Position numbers and translations under genes: made by a program. From Leguminivora glycinivorella (Eukaryota > Arthropoda > Insecta > Lepidoptera > Tortricidae): 64,000 nucleotides of DNA. Shown piece by piece: positions 61,639-64,000 of the stretch (the first letter of the stretch is position 1; every line of letters starts with the position of its first letter). The notes beneath the pieces are model-generated. The model was not told where the DNA came from, did not search any database, and was given only the letters and a program-made list of their open reading frames with translations. Where the stretch lies: the NCBI RefSeq assembly GCF_023078275.1, contig NC_062990.1:203501-267500 (forward strand). The letters are read 5' to 3'.

Positions 61639-64000
61639 TTTTTTTTTTTTATGGCTTTCCCCTCTTTTGGCAGGAGGGATTTTGCCAATGACGACGTTAG
61701 ACATACAACGCACGATAAGAATGTTCGGTGAAAATTTTTGTGGTGGGAAAGGAGCTGGAAACCTAAAACAAAAAACATTTAATGTTAAGGACATCACAGA
61801 CAGCACAGGACGAATGTACAGTTTATTAGAGAGAAGAGCGAGAAAGGGCGACAGTTTTGACAGTTAGTAAGAATGCCAACATAAGGAGAAATTAGAGATT
61901 GACAATTGACAGTGTAATATTATGTTAGGAGAAAAAGAATAAGAAAAGAATTTAAAGTTTAATGTTATTTTCCTGTATGTGTTTGAGAAGCAATGCGGTA
62001 ATGGGAGGGTCCATGAGGACCAGGAGCGTTTGAAAATTGATAGGACGCGGGATGTTTTTTGGTAAAATGTCGTACATCGAGTGTTTAAGCTTGCTGCACG
62101 AAAAGAAAATGTGATCAGGAGTTCCTTCGTCAAGCCCGCATTCGCACAGGGAACTATCCCGAACCCTAATTTTGGCAAGGAACACCGGAGTACAGACGTG
62201 ACCTAATCGGAGACGACAGAGTGTAGACGTGGCCCATTTGGTAGCGGAACGGAAGCGGAAGAACCATGGTTTATATGGAATAATTGGCTGTATGTTTCCG
62301 TAATGTTTTCCAACATGGCGTCTGGAAGCGTCCCATAGTTTTTGCCAGTCGTCTCTCAAATCACGGCGAGCTTTAATCATTAGGTCGGATGCGAGAACCA
62401 TGCTGTGTGAGTCTGATCCATTGAGGATTGCTTGTTTTGCCCACATATCGGCATCCTCATTACCTTCTATCCCGCAGTGGCCCGGAATCCAGACTAATGT
62501 TATCTGTAGGCCTTTTTCGTGACATCTGTGTAATGCTTGTTTCAGATTGAGGATGAATGGGGATAACATTTTCATTTTGAAATGGTTGCCCAATACGGCC
62601 TGTAAGCAGCTTTTAGCGTCAGAGAAAATGACAACTTTTGGGATGCTGTGAGACTCTACATATGTCACAGCCTCCATCAATGCAATTGATTCACCGGTAA
62701 AGACAGAGGCCTGTGAAGGGCATTTGTAGGATAGAAGGATACGGTATCTGGGTATCCAAATTGCTGCTCCCACACAGCTATTATTGTTCAGTTTTGATGC
62801 GTCTGTGTAAATTGGTAAGAAATCTTCCCACTTTTCCAATTCTTTGTTAAATTTTGCATTGGCTCCGGGGTCATTTTTATTAATGTTAAAATTTAAAATT
62901 ACTTTGGGAGAGTAAATTAAACAGTTATAATCGGTTTCAAAGATTACATTTTTACCTGTGCTATAGAGTAAGGCAGGCAGGTCTTGAATTTTTCGAAAAC
63001 TAGATATAAACCTAGGTGTATCTTTATGAGACCAATATGCATTTACAGGTATCAAGGCGGAGAGAGCTTGTAGCCGAGGGATGAGCAAGTGATTTGATAT
63101 GGAGCAAGCCCTCAATACATATCGGTCTGCAAGGAGTTGTCTGCGGAGAGATAGCGGTGGATCTACACACTCCACCTGCATGCCATTCTTTGGTGAGGAT
63201 CTCATAGCTCCCAGAATTATCCTTAGACATTTTGCTTGAATAGCATCTAACTTTCTGAGTGCTTCTTTATTGCAGGGTTCTAGGACAAGGGAGCCATAGT
63301 CCATTTGGCTGCGGATTAAGGCATTGTACACTAATTTCTGGCAGTAAGGATGTGCACCCCACCAAACCCCAGAGAGAGATCGGAGAACATTTATGCCTCT
63401 TTCACATTTGCCAACGATATGTTTCAAATGTGGAACACCTGACATTTTGGAATCAAAAAACACTCCCAGAAATTTTACCATATTACTGGAGGGTATAATT
63501 TGGTCTTCATAGCGAAGAAGTATATTTGGGATGGAGTGACGGCGAGTGAAGGTAACAGTGCTGCTTTTTGAGGGAGAAAGAGATAGACCATGCTCATCCA
63601 ACCATTCCTTAAGGTATACAAGAGCCTCATTGAGTCTAACAGTTGCACTGTCCACACTATGGTCCGCAGTATAAACTACCAGGTCATCAGCGTATTGGAG
63701 AACATTACAGAAGGGGAGGGCAGATTGATCAATATCAAATGTGTAAAGATTATATAAAAGAGGGCTGAGGACCGAGCCTTGAGGAAGGCCTTGCCAGATT
63801 GTACGAGGGGGGAGGAAAGATTTGCCAGATCTAATTTTGATGGTTCTTCCCATGAACAGTTTGCAGACAATATTAACAATTCTCAAAGGAATGCTCAGCT
63901 GTAGCAGTTTTGCTCTGAGCAGTGGGAGCTGCACATTGTCGTAAGCTGCAGATATATCTAAGAAACAAGCGGTAAGTTGTTGCTTTCTAGAGAGTGCTAG
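61639..64000 (-). mobile_element. LINE with RT and RNase H, 3' two-thirds, continuing beyond the window
   Basis: The reverse-strand element ends at 61639 with gaggggaaagccat and a poly-A run. The 3' UTR is about 300 bp. The coding frame stays open to the window edge. Confidence 0.85.
61952..63999 (-). CDS. LINE reverse transcriptase - RNase H protein, N-terminus outside the window
   Basis: The frame is open to the end of the window: the last codons read ACFLDISAAYDN, RT motif A. A GTG at 63934 is not a real start. From there: LPQGSVLSP at 50-58, YADD at 81-84 (catalytic), KFLGVFFD at 154-161. RNase H follows with IYTDAS (D378), GESIALMEA (E415), FSDAKS (D439) and WIPGHCGIEGNEDAD (H486, D494). 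A CECG...H...C zinc-like motif closes the protein before the TAA. RT plus RNase H without a visible integrase places it in the I/R1/LOA-like group of non-LTR elements. No frameshift was seen across 660 codons, so it may be fairly young. Confidence 0.92.
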   Translation of the reverse strand, partial: ALSRKQQLTACFLDISAAYDNVQLPLLRAKLLQLSIPLRIVNIVCKLFMGRTIKIRSGKSFLPPRTIWQGLPQGSVLSPLLYNLYTFDIDQSALPFCNVLQYADDLVVYTADHSVDSATVRLNEALVYLKEWLDEHGLSLSPSKSSTVTFTRRHSIPNILLRYEDQIIPSSNMVKFLGVFFDSKMSGVPHLKHIVGKCERGINVLRSLSGVWWGAHPYCQKLVYNALIRSQMDYGSLVLEPCNKEALRKLDAIQAKCLRIILGAMRSSPKNGMQVECVDPPLSLRRQLLADRYVLRACSISNHLLIPRLQALSALIPVNAYWSHKDTPRFISSFRKIQDLPALLYSTGKNVIFETDYNCLIYSPKVILNFNINKNDPGANAKFNKELEKWEDFLPIYTDASKLNNNSCVGAAIWIPRYRILLSYKCPSQASVFTGESIALMEAVTYVESHSIPKVVIFSDAKSCLQAVLGNHFKMKMLSPFILNLKQALHRCHEKGLQITLVWIPGHCGIEGNEDADMWAKQAILNGSDSHSMVLASDLMIKARRDLRDDWQKLWDASRRHVGKHYGNIQPIIPYKPWFFRFRSATKWATSTLCRLRLGHVCTPVFLAKIRVRDSSLCECGLDEGTPDHIFFSCSKLKHSMYDILPKNIPRPINFQTLLVLMDPPITALLLKHIQENNIKL

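Overview
The window looks like TE-saturated, AT-rich intergenic DNA from an insect, most probably a moth or butterfly. No host gene was found. The inference rests on the repeat families: tRNA-headed SINEs, short inverted-repeat elements, repeats bounded by 'accggccaag' and 'ctacggaaccct', and others I associate with Lepidoptera. The long open frames are all retrotransposon proteins.

Layout. 1-6.6 kb: an RTE-clade LINE (5' end outside the window) split by a 4.1-kb foldback-like element whose arms hold ~355-bp tandem units. 6.6-15.3 kb: SINE and MITE copies, plus two inverted gene-like copies (8.3-11.3 kb) around a 1.7-kb spacer. 15.3-19.3 kb: a gag-only, internally deleted BEL/Pao derivative, itself nested and itself hit by another repeat. 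19.3-28.4 kb: SINEs and many MITEs, including a hAT-type element with a perfect 8-bp target duplication and a 166-bp-armed palindrome. 28.5-34.9 kb: a young BEL/Pao element (identical 176-bp LTRs, intact 1,745-codon gag-pol) inside another repeat. 35-36 kb: the C-terminal part of a retrotransposon protein with a restriction-like nuclease signature. 37.1-42.2 kb: two adjacent tandem arrays, 6 x 120 bp and about 43 x 101 bp. 42.5-47.9 kb: palindromic MITEs and LTR-element debris. 48.1-51.1 kb: a near-complete EN+RT LINE with one frameshift. 51-61.6 kb: nested MITEs and SINEs, several with exact target duplications. 61.6-64 kb: a reverse-strand LINE with RT and RNase H that runs off the window.

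The parts do not form a pathway. The main story is stratigraphy: insertions within insertions give a relative order of activity. The BEL/Pao copy at 29-34 kb is the youngest and the only element that looks fully competent. Coordinates of repeat edges are read by eye and are approximate unless a target duplication or an empty site fixes them.
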